From positions 62,001 through 126,000 of the forward strand of contig NZ_JAKJHS010000005.1 in the NCBI RefSeq assembly GCF_021648825.1: 64,000 nucleotides of DNA, read 5' to 3'. The notes under the pieces were generated by a model. It was not told where the DNA came from, ran no database searches, and worked only from the letters and a program-made list of their open reading frames with translations. The translations under genes were made by a program, and so were the position numbers. The stretch's first letter is position 1. Each line of letters starts with the position of its first letter. Positions 46,960-56,147 of this stretch are shown in pieces. Source of the DNA: Rhizobium halophilum. GTDB lineage: Bacteria; Pseudomonadota; Alphaproteobacteria; Rhizobiales; Rhizobiaceae.

Positions 46960-47694
46960 ATGCAATCCGGACTCTACGTCGGCATCTCGTCGCAGATCGC
47001 GTTGGAACGGCGCCTGAACACGATCGCCGACAACATGGCAAACATGAATACCGCCGGCTATCGCGCCACGGAGGTCAAGTTCGACGAGGTCATGAGCCAC
47101 ACCCGCAATGAGCTGAACGCGAAGGTTGCCTTCGTTAGCCAGGGCAATGACTATCTCTCGACGCGAAACGGACAACTGCAAAACACCGAGAGCGCTTTGG
47201 ACTTCGCCATCAAGGGCGATGCCTGGTTCGCGATCGAGACGCCTGCGGGCCAAGTACTCACCCGCGACGGTCGCTTCACCATGCTGGAGACTGGACAACT
47301 GGTCTCGCTGAAGGGCTATCCTGTGCTGGACGCCGGCGGTGCGCCTATCCAACTCAATCGCAATGGAGGTCCACCTACAGTCGGTGCCGATGGACGGATC
47401 ATGCAGGACGGAGTGCCTGTAGGCACGCTTGGACTCTTTACCGCTGATCTTACCAAGGGCTTTCTGCGTGCAGACAACAGCGGTGTCATCCCGACCGAGA
47501 ACCCTCAGCCTGTTGTCGATAACTTCAATGTTGCCGTGATGCAGGGCTATGTCGAAGGCTCCAATGTCAACGGCATCAGCGAGATGACGCAGCTCATCCA
47601 AGTCAACCGTGCGTTCGAGGGCATTTCGTCCCTAATGCGCGACACTGAGGCCAGCTTTGACGAGGCGATCAAAACCCTCGGCAGTGGTCGCTAA
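46960..47694 (+). CDS. flgF: Flagellar proximal rod protein FlgF
   Basis: A 244-aa FlgF of the flagellar rod: N-terminal YVGISSQIALERRLNTIADN with NMANMNTAGYRATEV, and C-terminal GYVEGSNVNGISEMTQLIQV then RAFEGISSLM, both coiled-coil ends of rod proteins. It is followed by fliI. Confidence 0.94.
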   Translation: MQSGLYVGISSQIALERRLNTIADNMANMNTAGYRATEVKFDEVMSHTRNELNAKVAFVSQGNDYLSTRNGQLQNTESALDFAIKGDAWFAIETPAGQVLTRDGRFTMLETGQLVSLKGYPVLDAGGAPIQLNRNGGPPTVGADGRIMQDGVPVGTLGLFTADLTKGFLRADNSGVIPTENPQPVVDNFNVAVMQGYVEGSNVNGISEMTQLIQVNRAFEGISSLMRDTEASFDEAIKTLGSGR

Positions 47695-47705
47695 AGGCTG
47701 ACAAG

Positions 47706-49091
47706 ATGTTGGAACAGGCATCTATCCTGCAGGCAGTTTCCGGCGGTAAGCTGGCCCAGCTTGCCGACATTACGGAGCGGTATGCCAATCCCGCATTTTC
47801 GGTTGCCCACGGCGGGCGCGTCAGAACAATTGCTGCGGGACATTACACCGTTGCAGGTCTCTCGAAACACGTCCGCCTTGGCGAGTTTGTTGCCCACCGC
47901 AGCACGACCGGCATCCATCTGGGCGAGGTGGTGCGTGTGGAACCGGATGTCGTGTATGTCTGTCCGATCGAGCCGGGTGAACCCATCGGCATCGGCGATA
48001 CCGTGATCCGGAAGGGCGCATTTCGGGTCGCCCCCCACGAAAGCTGGTGCGGGCGTACCATCAACGCGCTGGGCGAGCCGATAGATGGGCGTGGTCCCCT
48101 TGTGGCCGGTCGCGGAAGGCGTTCGATATCGAGCACGGCTCCCCCGTCGATGACGCGGAGCCGCGTCGAGACGGGTTTCAAGACCGGCGTGCGGGCGGTA
48201 GACATCTTTTCGCCGCTTTGCCTCGGCCAGCGTCTCGGCGTCTTCGCTGGCTCAGGTGTCGGCAAATCAACCCTGCTTTCGATGCTGGCTCGCGCGGACG
48301 CATTCGACAAGGTGGTGATTGCCCTGGTCGGCGAGCGTGGCCGCGAAGTTCGCGAATTCATTGAGGACACGCTTGGAGACAACATGGCAAAGTCCATTGC
48401 CGTTGTTGCAACCAGTGACGAAAGCCCGATGCTGCGCAAGATGGCACCGCTCGTGGCCATCACCATAGCCGAACACTTTCGCGATCAAGGCGACAACGTC
48501 CTTTTCATCGCCGACAGCATCACCCGCTTCGCCCATGCGATCCGTGAAGTGGCCGTCGCCTCCGGTGAGCCGCCGATCGCGCGAGGCTTCCCAGCGTCGG
48601 TGTTCACGGAACTCCCGAGGCTGCTCGAAAGAGCTGGCCCTGGAGTCGAGGGTGCTGGAACGATAACGGCGATCATCTCCATTCTCGTTGATGGCGACAA
48701 CCACAATGATCCAATTGCCGACTCCACGCGAGGCATCCTGGATGGGCATCTGGTGCTCGATCGAAGCTTGGCAGAGGAGGGGCGTTACCCTCCCATCAAT
48801 CCTCTCGCTTCGATCTCCCGTCTCGCTCGAAAGGCTTGGACGCAAGATCAGGAAACACTCGTTTCCCGGTTGAAGGCGCTTATCCACCGGTATGAAGAAA
48901 CCCGTGATCTTCGACTAATCGGCGGCTATCGCGCGGGTATGGATCCCGAACTCGACATGGCCATCAAACAGGTCCCGTTGATCTACGACGTCCTGAAGCA
49001 GACGCCGGGCGAGCAACCGTCGCCGGATGCTTACGCAGACCTCGCCACGGCACTTCGCAATGCGGCAAATCAGGCACCCGCGCGCAGATGA
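47706..49091 (+). CDS. fliI: Flagellar export ATPase FliI
   Basis: A 461-aa FliI with Walker A FAGSGVGKSTLLSMLAR, the type III ATPase stretch ALVGERGREVREFIEDTLGD, Walker B NVLFIADSITRFAHAIREVA and PPIARGFPASVFTELPRLLE. It unfolds and delivers export substrates at the basal body. It starts 11 bases after flgF and overlaps the following gene's alternative start. Confidence 0.97.
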   Translation: MLEQASILQAVSGGKLAQLADITERYANPAFSVAHGGRVRTIAAGHYTVAGLSKHVRLGEFVAHRSTTGIHLGEVVRVEPDVVYVCPIEPGEPIGIGDTVIRKGAFRVAPHESWCGRTINALGEPIDGRGPLVAGRGRRSISSTAPPSMTRSRVETGFKTGVRAVDIFSPLCLGQRLGVFAGSGVGKSTLLSMLARADAFDKVVIALVGERGREVREFIEDTLGDNMAKSIAVVATSDESPMLRKMAPLVAITIAEHFRDQGDNVLFIADSITRFAHAIREVAVASGEPPIARGFPASVFTELPRLLERAGPGVEGAGTITAIISILVDGDNHNDPIADSTRGILDGHLVLDRSLAEEGRYPPINPLASISRLARKAWTQDQETLVSRLKALIHRYEETRDLRLIGGYRAGMDPELDMAIKQVPLIYDVLKQTPGEQPSPDAYADLATALRNAANQAPARR

Positions 49092-49111
49092 GAACGAAAG
49101 GAAGCTTGGCA

Positions 49112-49672
49112 ATGCGGAAAGCTGGCGCATCGAAGGGGGGCGAGGCACCGACGCGCCAGAACGCGCCGCGCATGGGGGATCGGATCCTGATGGGCGCCGG
49201 TATCCTGCTTGCTGCCGCTTCCGCGTTCTTTCCTTGGTACGTTTTTCTCAACCAGGACAAGTTTGGCATCCGCACCAGTGGGTTCGAACACATGCGCGAC
49301 CTTCCGCCGCGACCGCCCCGGAACGTGATGAGCGTCTCGCCGCTCGCGATGACTGATCGGACGGAGGACGAGAAACTGCCGCCTCCTGCAGACAGCCTGA
49401 CCACGGCTACAGTTTCTTCGTTAGGGGATGCCCACGCTAACGGCAGCGCATTTCTGGACCAGTCCTTTCCGGGGAAGGGAAACTTCCGGCTGCTTCACGT
49501 CTCCAACGGTCGCGCTCTAATCGAGGATGGCTCCGGGATGTACATAGTGCGTGTCGGTTCGATCCTGCCCGACAACAGTAAGCTTGCCACAATCGAGCAA
49601 CGCGACGGCAAGTGGGTCATCATAACATCTTCAGGTGAAATCTATGATGATGGCGCGGTGGCGCGTCCGTAA
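49112..49672 (+). CDS. Membrane-anchored flagellar-locus protein, 186 aa
   Basis: A protein with one N-terminal transmembrane helix (ILMGAGILLAAASAFFPWYV) followed by a periplasmic part with a Pro-rich linker and a beta-rich end (FRLLHVSNGRALIEDGSGMY, then LATIEQRDGKWVIITSSGEI). It matches the unnamed gene between fliI and flgB in other rhizobia; function unknown. ATG 49112 is preferred because AAAGGAAG lies 7 bases upstream; ATG 49088 overlaps the fliI stop. Confidence 0.75.
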   Translation: MRKAGASKGGEAPTRQNAPRMGDRILMGAGILLAAASAFFPWYVFLNQDKFGIRTSGFEHMRDLPPRPPRNVMSVSPLAMTDRTEDEKLPPPADSLTTATVSSLGDAHANGSAFLDQSFPGKGNFRLLHVSNGRALIEDGSGMYIVRVGSILPDNSKLATIEQRDGKWVIITSSGEIYDDGAVARP

Positions 49673-49723
49673 GTCCCACGCAAGATTACCTGCATAGTCT
49701 CCAGACAAACGATGGAGAAACCT

Positions 49724-50110
49724 ATGCAACCGATTCAACTGTTCGCGCTCGCGTCTCGCCAGGCTGAATGGCTTTCGGTCCGCCAGGAAGTCGTGGCCAC
49801 CAACATTGCCAATGCCAACACACCGAAATACCGGGCAAAGGACGTTTCGCCGTTCGATGCGGTTTTGAGCGATACCCAGGCTCAGTTGGCGCGCACCCAT
49901 CCTGGACATCTGGCAGCCAGCGAGCTCAGTCGAGACATCGCCGTGAAGGAGACCGATCTTGCAGATGAAATCGGCATCCAGGAGTCCGGCAACACGGTAG
50001 CGCTCGCCGACGAACTCGCCAAGACCGGCGAAATCAAGAAGCAGTACGAGCTCAGCACGAGCCTCGTGAAGTCCTTTCATAGCATGATGCTCATGACGGT
50101 AAGAAGGTAA
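49724..50110 (+). CDS. flgB: Flagellar proximal rod protein FlgB
   Basis: A 128-aa Flg[21 protein letters not shown], then [18 protein letters not shown], and [20 protein letters not shown]. It builds the proximal rod. ATG 49724 follows GGAGAAA; ATG 49712 in frame is less likely. flgC starts 4 bases after the stop. Confidence 0.95.
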   Translation: MQPIQLFALASRQAEWLSVRQEVVATNIANANTPKYRAKDVSPFDAVLSDTQAQLARTHPGHLAASELSRDIAVKETDLADEIGIQESGNTVALADELAKTGEIKKQYELSTSLVKSFHSMMLMTVRR

Positions 50111-50114
50111 GCAA

Positions 50115-50534
50115 ATGGATCCGCTTTCAGCCGCTTCCAAGATCGCAGGCTCAGGCCTCGAAGCTCAGGCAACCCGCCTGCGTATCGTATCGGAAAATAT
50201 CGCCAACGCGCGCTCGACCGGCGACACGCCCGGTGCCGATCCCTATCGTCGCAAGACGATTACCTTCGGCGCGGAGATGGATCGCGCAGCAGGGATCGAA
50301 GTCGTCAAGGTGCAGAAGCTGGGTACGGACGCCTCGGACTTCATCGAAGAGCATGATCCTAACCATCCCGCGGCAGACGAGCGCGGCATGGTGAAGCTTC
50401 CGAACGTCAACATGCTGATCGAAATGGCAGACATGCGGGAAGCCAACCGCACCTATGACGCCAATCTGCAAACCATCAAACAGACGCGCGAACTCGTCGC
50501 TGCGACCATCGACCTTCTGAAGGGCGGACAATGA
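50115..50534 (+). CDS. flgC: Flagellar proximal rod protein FlgC
   Basis: A 139-aa Flg[21 protein letters not shown] with [18 protein letters not shown], and [20 protein letters not shown]. Length and motif match. It overlaps fliE by 4 bases. Confidence 0.96.
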   Translation: MDPLSAASKIAGSGLEAQATRLRIVSENIANARSTGDTPGADPYRRKTITFGAEMDRAAGIEVVKVQKLGTDASDFIEEHDPNHPAADERGMVKLPNVNMLIEMADMREANRTYDANLQTIKQTRELVAATIDLLKGGQ

Positions 50535-50860
50535 TCGACAACATCACTAAGGTAAGCTCGCTCTCCTCAACGCGCGGCCTGGGTTCGCTCCTCGAAAGCG
50601 GCTCCAACACACAAGCGGCAGTTTCACCCGGTGAAAACACCGGCCTCAACTTCGCCAGCGTGCTCGGCGGGGTCGCGACGGACTCGGTCAACAGCCTGAA
50701 GTTTGCCGAAGCGAAGTCCTTCGAAGCCATTCAAGGCACGGCCACTACCCGTGAGGTCGTAGACGCCGTCATTCAGGCTCAGCAGACGTTGAACACGGCC
50801 ATCGCACTCCGCGACAAGATCGTGAACGCCTACCTCGAAGTCACCAAGATGTCGATCTAA
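50531..50860 (+). CDS. fliE: Flagellar hook-basal body protein FliE
   Basis: A 109-aa FliE, the adapter between MS ring and rod: [20 protein letters not shown] then [20 protein letters not shown] and [14 protein letters not shown]. It overlaps flgC by 4 bases and ends 19 bases before flgG. Confidence 0.94.
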   Translation: MIDNITKVSSLSSTRGLGSLLESGSNTQAAVSPGENTGLNFASVLGGVATDSVNSLKFAEAKSFEAIQGTATTREVVDAVIQAQQTLNTAIALRDKIVNAYLEVTKMSI

Positions 50861-50879
50861 CGAGACCGGAGATTAGATT

Positions 50880-51668
50880 ATGAGAGCGCTAGCCGTTGCA
50901 GCGACGGGCATGGATGCCCAGCAGACCAATCTCGAGGTCATCGCTAATAACATCGCCAACATCAACACGACCGGTTACAAGCGGGCCCGTGCCGAATTCT
51001 CCGATCTTCTTTACCAGACGGAACGGGCGCAGGGCGTGCCCAACCGTGCCAACCAGGCGATCGTTCCGGAAGGCGCCAACATCGGCCTTGGGGTGCAAAC
51101 GGCGGCAGTCCGCAACATCCACACCCAGGGTGAACTGACCCATACCGAAAATGGTCTTGATCTGGCACTGATCGGTCGCGGCTGGTTTCAGATTGAGGCG
51201 CCGGATGGCACCACCATGTATACCCGCGCCGGCGCTTTCAATACGAATGCAGAAGGCCAGTTGGTGACGATCGACGGATATACCGTCGTCCCAAACATCG
51301 TCTTTCCACCTGATGTCAGCGAAACCGTGATCAGCCGTACGGGACAGGTCAGCGTTCGCGTCGGCAATGAGGCGGAATTCCAGAACATCGGTCAGTTGAC
51401 GGTCGCCAACTTTGTCAACGAGGCAGGTCTGCAGCCCTTGGGTGACAACCTTTTTGCACAAACGCCAGCGTCCGGTGAGCCTATCGTCGCTGTCCCTGAG
51501 GATCCGGGCTTCGGCTACATCAAGCAGGGCTACCTCGAAGCATCGAACGTGGATGCGGTCAAGGAGATCACAAACCTGATCTCTGCGCAGCGCGCCTACG
51601 AGATGAACTCCAAGGTCATCACCACGGCAGACGAAATGGCTTCGATCGTCAGCAAGAACCTCAAGTAG
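50880..51668 (+). CDS. flgG: Flagellar distal rod protein FlgG
   Basis: A 262-aa Flg[21 protein letters not shown] then [40 protein letters not shown], and [20 protein letters not shown] with [15 protein letters not shown]. All rod-protein signatures are present. It forms the distal rod. Confidence 0.97.
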   Translation: MRALAVAATGMDAQQTNLEVIANNIANINTTGYKRARAEFSDLLYQTERAQGVPNRANQAIVPEGANIGLGVQTAAVRNIHTQGELTHTENGLDLALIGRGWFQIEAPDGTTMYTRAGAFNTNAEGQLVTIDGYTVVPNIVFPPDVSETVISRTGQVSVRVGNEAEFQNIGQLTVANFVNEAGLQPLGDNLFAQTPASGEPIVAVPEDPGFGYIKQGYLEASNVDAVKEITNLISAQRAYEMNSKVITTADEMASIVSKNLK

Positions 51669-51684
51669 TCGACAGGAGGCAGAC

Positions 51685-52161
51685 ATGATGTTTCGCCGGA
51701 TCAGGAAGATCAAAACCACCTGCTGCATTCTCGGCGTACTGATTGCCGCGAGTGCTGCTCCGGCCTTCGCGGATATGGGCACGGCGGTCATTCCCAAGCA
51801 GATCATCTATCCGGGCGAAGAGATCTCAGCGGGTGTCGTCGAAGAGGTCGAGGTAACCAACCCAAAGTTGGCAGGCGAATACGCGCGGAGCGTGGAAGAG
51901 GTCACCGGCATGGTCAGCAATCGGACGCTGCTTCCGGGGCGTACGATCCTGCTGTCTGCCCTGCGGCCCCCTTACGCCGTCAAGCGCGGCTCCGCCGTTA
52001 GGCTCTCCTTCAGCATCGGCAGCATGCAGATTTCTGCGGGCGGTACGCCGCTGCAGGACGCTGCTGTGGGTGACGTCATCCGCGTTCGCAATACCGACTC
52101 GGGTGTCATCGTCAGCGGCACGGTGATGGCAGATGGAACCGTACAGGTGATGGCGCGATGA
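51685..52161 (+). CDS. flgA: Flagellar P-ring assembly chaperone FlgA
   Basis: A 158-aa FlgA with an N-terminal signal peptide (CCILGVLIAASAAPAFA) and SAF-like domain (AVIPKQIIYPGEEISAGVVE, then TLLPGRTILLSALRPPYAVK with GSAVRLSFSIGSMQISAGGT). It helps FlgI assemble in the periplasm. It overlaps flgI by 4 bases. Confidence 0.95.
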   Translation: MMFRRIRKIKTTCCILGVLIAASAAPAFADMGTAVIPKQIIYPGEEISAGVVEEVEVTNPKLAGEYARSVEEVTGMVSNRTLLPGRTILLSALRPPYAVKRGSAVRLSFSIGSMQISAGGTPLQDAAVGDVIRVRNTDSGVIVSGTVMADGTVQVMAR

Positions 52162-53282
52162 GAACCCTCCGTTTCGCATTTGCTTTTGCCATCTCTGCGT
52201 TAAGCTTCTTGGCAGTCGACTCTTTGCCGGCCAAGGCCGACGCCGCCAGGGTAAAGGACATCGCGTCGCTCCAGGCCGGCCGTGACAACCAGCTCATCGG
52301 TTACGGGCTTGTGGTCGGCCTGCAGGGATCTGGCGACAGCCTGCGCAGTTCACCCTTCACCGATCAATCGATGCGGGCGATGCTTCAGAACCTCGGGATA
52401 TCGACCCAGGGCGGCCAGTCCAATGCCAAGAACCTGGCCGCGGTCATGGTGACGGCAAACCTCCCCCCGTTTGCCAGCCCCGGAAGCCGAATCGATGTCA
52501 GCGTCAGCTCGCTTGGCGATGCGACATCCCTGCGAGGCGGTACGCTCGTGATGACGTCACTGACTGGTGCAGACGGTCAGATCTATGCCGTGGCACAAGG
52601 TGCCGTCATTGTCTCCGGGTTTTCCGCCCAGGGCGAGGCAGCAACATTGACGGAAGGCGTGACAACGTCCGGTCGCGTCCCAAACGGGGCGATCATCGAA
52701 CGCGAACTGCCGTCTCACTTCAAGGATGCGGTCAACCTGGTCCTTCAACTGCGCAACCCGGATTTCTCCACCGCAGTACGAATGGCGGATGCGGTCAACG
52801 CCTTCGCCGGTCGACGTTACGGCGGGCCGATCGCTGAGGCTCGTGACTCCCAGGAGGTGGTCATCCAGAAGCCGAAGGTCGCCGACCTCACACGGCTAAT
52901 GGCCGAGGTCGAGAACCTGATCGTTGAGACGGACACGCCTGCGAAGGTTGTTGTCAACGAACGGACAGGCACAATTGTCATTGGGGCCGATGTCCGCGTA
53001 TCCCGGGTGGCTGTCAGCTATGGCACGTTGACGGTACAGGTGACTGAGACGCCGCAGATCGTCCAGCCGGAGCCCTTCTCCCGTGGCGTAACCGCTGTGC
53101 AGCCTGAAACCGACATCATGGCGATGAAGGAGGGTGGACCTGTCGCCATTCTCGACGGGCCGGATCTTCGTACCCTGGTGGCCGGCTTGAACAACATCGG
53201 CGTCAAGCCAGACGGGATTATCGCGATCCTGCAAGGGATCAAGTCGGCTGGCGCCCTGCAAGCGGAGCTCGTGCTGCAATGA
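52158..53282 (+). CDS. flgI: Flagellar P-ring protein FlgI
   Basis: A 374-aa FlgI with signal peptide (FAFAISALSFLAVDSLPAKA) and signature ARVKDIASLQAGRDNQLIGY then GLVVGLQGSGDSL. Further on come VVVNERTGTIVIGADVRVSR and LVAGLNNIGVKPDGIIAILQ. It forms the P ring in peptidoglycan. It overlaps motE by 4 bases. Confidence 0.97.
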   Translation: MRTLRFAFAFAISALSFLAVDSLPAKADAARVKDIASLQAGRDNQLIGYGLVVGLQGSGDSLRSSPFTDQSMRAMLQNLGISTQGGQSNAKNLAAVMVTANLPPFASPGSRIDVSVSSLGDATSLRGGTLVMTSLTGADGQIYAVAQGAVIVSGFSAQGEAATLTEGVTTSGRVPNGAIIERELPSHFKDAVNLVLQLRNPDFSTAVRMADAVNAFAGRRYGGPIAEARDSQEVVIQKPKVADLTRLMAEVENLIVETDTPAKVVVNERTGTIVIGADVRVSRVAVSYGTLTVQVTETPQIVQPEPFSRGVTAVQPETDIMAMKEGGPVAILDGPDLRTLVAGLNNIGVKPDGIIAILQGIKSAGALQAELVLQ

Positions 53283-53821
53283 CCCTTCCGACGTCTCAAT
53301 TGACGATCACGCTCTCGAGGCGAATGGTGCGCCAAGCGATTGCGCTGGCTGCCGTGGTCATGCTCGTACCTCAGGTAGGCGCGCAGGAGCCCGCGTCTGT
53401 TTCGGCAGCCTCACCGGAAAGCGAGATCCAGCAATTCTGCACCAATATTGCAGATGCGGCACGCGATCAGCGTTACCTGCTGCAGAAGCAGGAACTGGAA
53501 AAGCTGCAGGCGGATGTGGACGAGCGCATCGCGGTTCTGGAAGGCCGGAAGACCGAATACCAGGACTGGCTCCAGCGCCGAAACGACTTCCTGCAACGCG
53601 CGGAGGCCGGTCTCGTGGATATTTTCAAGACCATGAAGGCGGACGCAGCCGCTCCTCAGCTGGAAGAAATGAACCTAGAGATTGCCGCAGCCATCATCAT
53701 GAAGCTGCCGGCCCGTCAATCGGGGCTCGTTCTCAGTGAAATGGACCCCCAGAAGGCGGGCATGATCGCCACGATCATCGCAAGCGCTTCCGATCCCAAT
53801 ACTTCGAAAGAACCAACATGA
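53279..53821 (+). CDS. motE: MotE-type periplasmic chaperone
   Basis: A 180-aa protein with an N-terminal signal peptide (IALAAVVMLVPQVGAQ), a coiled-coil segment (YLLQKQELEKLQADVDERIA with VLEGRKTEYQ) and a MgtE-N-like helix region (LEEMNLEIAAAIIMKLPARQ). In Sinorhizobium MotE at this place is a chaperone for MotC. It overlaps flgI and flgH by 4 bases each. Confidence 0.88.
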   Translation: MTLPTSQLTITLSRRMVRQAIALAAVVMLVPQVGAQEPASVSAASPESEIQQFCTNIADAARDQRYLLQKQELEKLQADVDERIAVLEGRKTEYQDWLQRRNDFLQRAEAGLVDIFKTMKADAAAPQLEEMNLEIAAAIIMKLPARQSGLVLSEMDPQKAGMIATIIASASDPNTSKEPT

Positions 53822-54537
53822 CGAAGCGCCTCACCACCCTTGCGGCCGTTCTCCTGCTGACGGGATGCCAGAGCCAGACGATCAAGGAAATCGGCAATGC
53901 GCCGTCGATGAGCCCGATCGGCAGCGGTCTGCAGTATGCTTCCGCGCCACAGATGGCGTCCTACCCGAAGCAGCCGCGCCAACTCTCCAATGGATACTCG
54001 CTGTGGAGTGACTCGCAGGCCGCCCTGTTCAAGGATGCGCGCGCCTTGAATGTCGGCGATATCCTGACCGTCGACATTCGCATCAACGACCAGGCGTCTT
54101 TCGACAACGAGACGGAGCGTAGCCGCACCAACGGCACCAATCTGCAGTGGGGTGCGCAAGTCTCCAACTTCCTCGGCTTCAGCACGGATACCGGTACCAG
54201 CGGCGATCTCGGTACCGACTCCAGCTCCAGTTCGCAAGGGAAGGGATCAACGGAGCGCTCCGAGAAGCTGAAGCTGCTCGTCGCGGCGGTGGTGACCGGT
54301 ATCCTTGAAAACGGCAACCTGTTGATCAGCGGATCGCAGGAAGTGCGGGTCAACCACGAGATCCGTATCCTGAACGTCGCCGGTATCGTCCGGCCTCAGG
54401 ACGTCGACGCCTACAATACGATCTCCTATGAGCGCATCGCGGAAGCGCGCATATCCTACGGCGGACGTGGCCGTCTGACAGAGGTACAGCAGCCGCCGAT
54501 CGGGCAGCAGGTCGTAGACCTCTACTCCCCCTTCTGA
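53818..54537 (+). CDS. flgH: Flagellar L-ring lipoprotein FlgH
   Basis: A 239-aa outer-membrane lipoprotein: lipobox LLTGCQ after a short signal sequence, then SLWSDSQAALFKDARALNVG, DILTVDIRINDQASFDNETE and LISGSQEVRVNHEIRILNVA with GIVRPQDVDAYNTI. It forms the L ring. fliL follows 30 bases later. Confidence 0.96.
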   Translation: MTKRLTTLAAVLLLTGCQSQTIKEIGNAPSMSPIGSGLQYASAPQMASYPKQPRQLSNGYSLWSDSQAALFKDARALNVGDILTVDIRINDQASFDNETERSRTNGTNLQWGAQVSNFLGFSTDTGTSGDLGTDSSSSSQGKGSTERSEKLKLLVAAVVTGILENGNLLISGSQEVRVNHEIRILNVAGIVRPQDVDAYNTISYERIAEARISYGGRGRLTEVQQPPIGQQVVDLYSPF

Positions 54538-54567
54538 TCGCTCCTGAAGATCGAGGCAGGATAAGCA

Positions 54568-55074
54568 ATGGACGAAACTCAAGGCGCCGAGGGCGGGTCG
54601 AAAAAGAAGTCGCCGTTGATGCTTATTGCAGGCGTTGCCGCGTTGACTCTGATCGGCGGCGGAGGCGGCTGGTTCTTGGGAAGCATGATCGCGCCGGCTA
54701 CACCGTTGGACGAGCATGCGACACCCGCTGGACACGCGAGCACGGACGAAGAAGGCAAAAGCGAGGGAATTCCGAAGATCTCCACCGAGGCCAACGGCGT
54801 TGTTCTCCTCGATCCGATCACGACGAACCTCGCCTATCCTTCGGAAAATTGGGTCCGGCTCGAAGTGGCACTGGCGTTCAAAGGACCGGCAGAGCTCTCC
54901 CTTGCTGAGGAGATCCATCAGGATATCCTTGCCTACATGCGCACGGTCTCGTTGCAGCAGATCGAGGGACCGCGCGGCTTCCAGTATCTGAGAGACGATA
55001 TCCAGGAGCGTGTGAACATGCGCGCGCAAGGCAAGGTGTCGAGTGTGATGTTCCGTACCATGGTGATCGAGTAA
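54568..55074 (+). CDS. fliL: Flagellar basal body protein FliL
   Basis: A 168-aa FliL with one membrane helix (PLMLIAGVAALTLIGGGGGW) and periplasmic part (NLAYPSENWVRLEVALAFKG, then YMRTVSLQQIEGPRGFQYLR). It associates with the stator. Length and build are typical of alphaproteobacteria. Confidence 0.93.
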   Translation: MDETQGAEGGSKKKSPLMLIAGVAALTLIGGGGGWFLGSMIAPATPLDEHATPAGHASTDEEGKSEGIPKISTEANGVVLLDPITTNLAYPSENWVRLEVALAFKGPAELSLAEEIHQDILAYMRTVSLQQIEGPRGFQYLRDDIQERVNMRAQGKVSSVMFRTMVIE

Positions 55075-55178
55075 CCTGCATCCAAGCCTGCGGATAACAG
55101 GGGATGGTCTGCCGCCGCTGTTGACCGCCACCTGCAAGGGTGAGATCGAAGGTCGATGTCCAGAACCTTCGTGTCCGC

Positions 55179-55916
55179 ATGATTCGGCTGATCTTCCTTT
55201 TTATTGCGGTCCTTGCGACCCCCGAACTGGCATTCGCACAGCAATCGCCGGCGGATCTCTTGAATCTTCCCGTCGACGGTTCCGCTGCAGCGTGGATCAT
55301 CCGAACCTTCGGCCTGCTCACAGTTCTCTCGGTTGCGCCGGGCATCCTGATCATGGTGACGAGCTTTCCGCGCTTCGTTATCGCCTTTTCCATTCTCCGC
55401 TCGGGCATGGGCCTTGGAACAGCGCCTTCCAATCTTGTGCTCATTTCCATGGCCCTGTTCATGACGTTCTACGTCATGGCCCCGACCTTCGATCGCGCCT
55501 GGAACGAGGGGGTGGAGCCGCTGTTGGCCAACCAGATTGAAGAAGCGGAGGCGGTACAGCGTATTGCCGAACCCTTCCGCGCGTTCATGAGCGTCAATAC
55601 GCGCGACAAGGACCTCGCGCTCTTCGTCGATCTCGCCCGCGAGCGGGGGCAGAGCGTCGGCACGGCGGAGGCCATCGATTACCGCGTGCTGATCCCGGCC
55701 TTCATGCTGTCGGAAATCCGTCGCGGGTTCGAGATCGGCTTCCTGATCATCCTGCCGTTCCTTGTGATCGACATGGTCGTCGCCGCCATCACCATGGCGA
55801 TGGGCATGATGATGCTGCCGCCGACCTCGATCTCGCTGCCGTTCAAGATCCTGTTCTTCGTCCTGATCGACGGCTGGAACCTGCTCGTCGGCAGCCTTGT
55901 GCGATCGTTCAGCTGA
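55179..55916 (+). CDS. fliP: Flagellar export gate protein FliP
   Basis: A 245-aa FliP with a signal peptide (IRLIFLFIAVLATPELAFAQ) and the conserved PGILIMVTSFPRFVIAFSIL, then RSGMGLGTAPSNLVLISMAL. C-terminal helices have GFLIILPFLVIDMVVAAITM and MGMMMLPPTSISLPFKILFF. It is part of the FliPQR gate. ATG 55179 is preferred over GTG 55140 because it starts the signal peptide. It ends the flgF-fliP run before the flagellins. Confidence 0.95.
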   Translation: MIRLIFLFIAVLATPELAFAQQSPADLLNLPVDGSAAAWIIRTFGLLTVLSVAPGILIMVTSFPRFVIAFSILRSGMGLGTAPSNLVLISMALFMTFYVMAPTFDRAWNEGVEPLLANQIEEAEAVQRIAEPFRAFMSVNTRDKDLALFVDLARERGQSVGTAEAIDYRVLIPAFMLSEIRRGFEIGFLIILPFLVIDMVVAAITMAMGMMMLPPTSISLPFKILFFVLIDGWNLLVGSLVRSFS

Positions 55917-56083
55917 CCCCTCAGAAGGCCACCTTTAAACCTTCATTTACCATAGCTGGAGCGCTTGGAATCGCGTTCCTCGATTTAAAGAACTTGGCAA
56001 GAATTGGCGTGCGAGTTTGCCTCACACGACGGGTTTGGTAGCCAAAGATGCGGCACCGAGTGGCATGACGCCGGGCTGTCGTG

Positions 56084-56147
56084 ACCGGAGGGGAAACCCA
56101 ACCGGTATGTCCCCCACCTAGTATTTTGTCAAAGGGACAAGCAAGTT
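56084..56147 (+). promoter_or_regulatory. 5' leader of flaA with two-hairpin, SD-pairing structure
   Basis: Hairpin 1: ACCGG (56084) ... CCGGT (56102), with an inner GGG-AAA-CCC. Hairpin 2: TGTCCC (56108-56113) is the exact complement of GGGACA (56134-56139), which contains the Shine-Dalgarno bases before ATG 56148. A second stem, TTGTC (56126-56130) with GACAA (56136-56140), competes with hairpin 2. The same layout is in front of the other flagellins. Confidence 0.65.
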
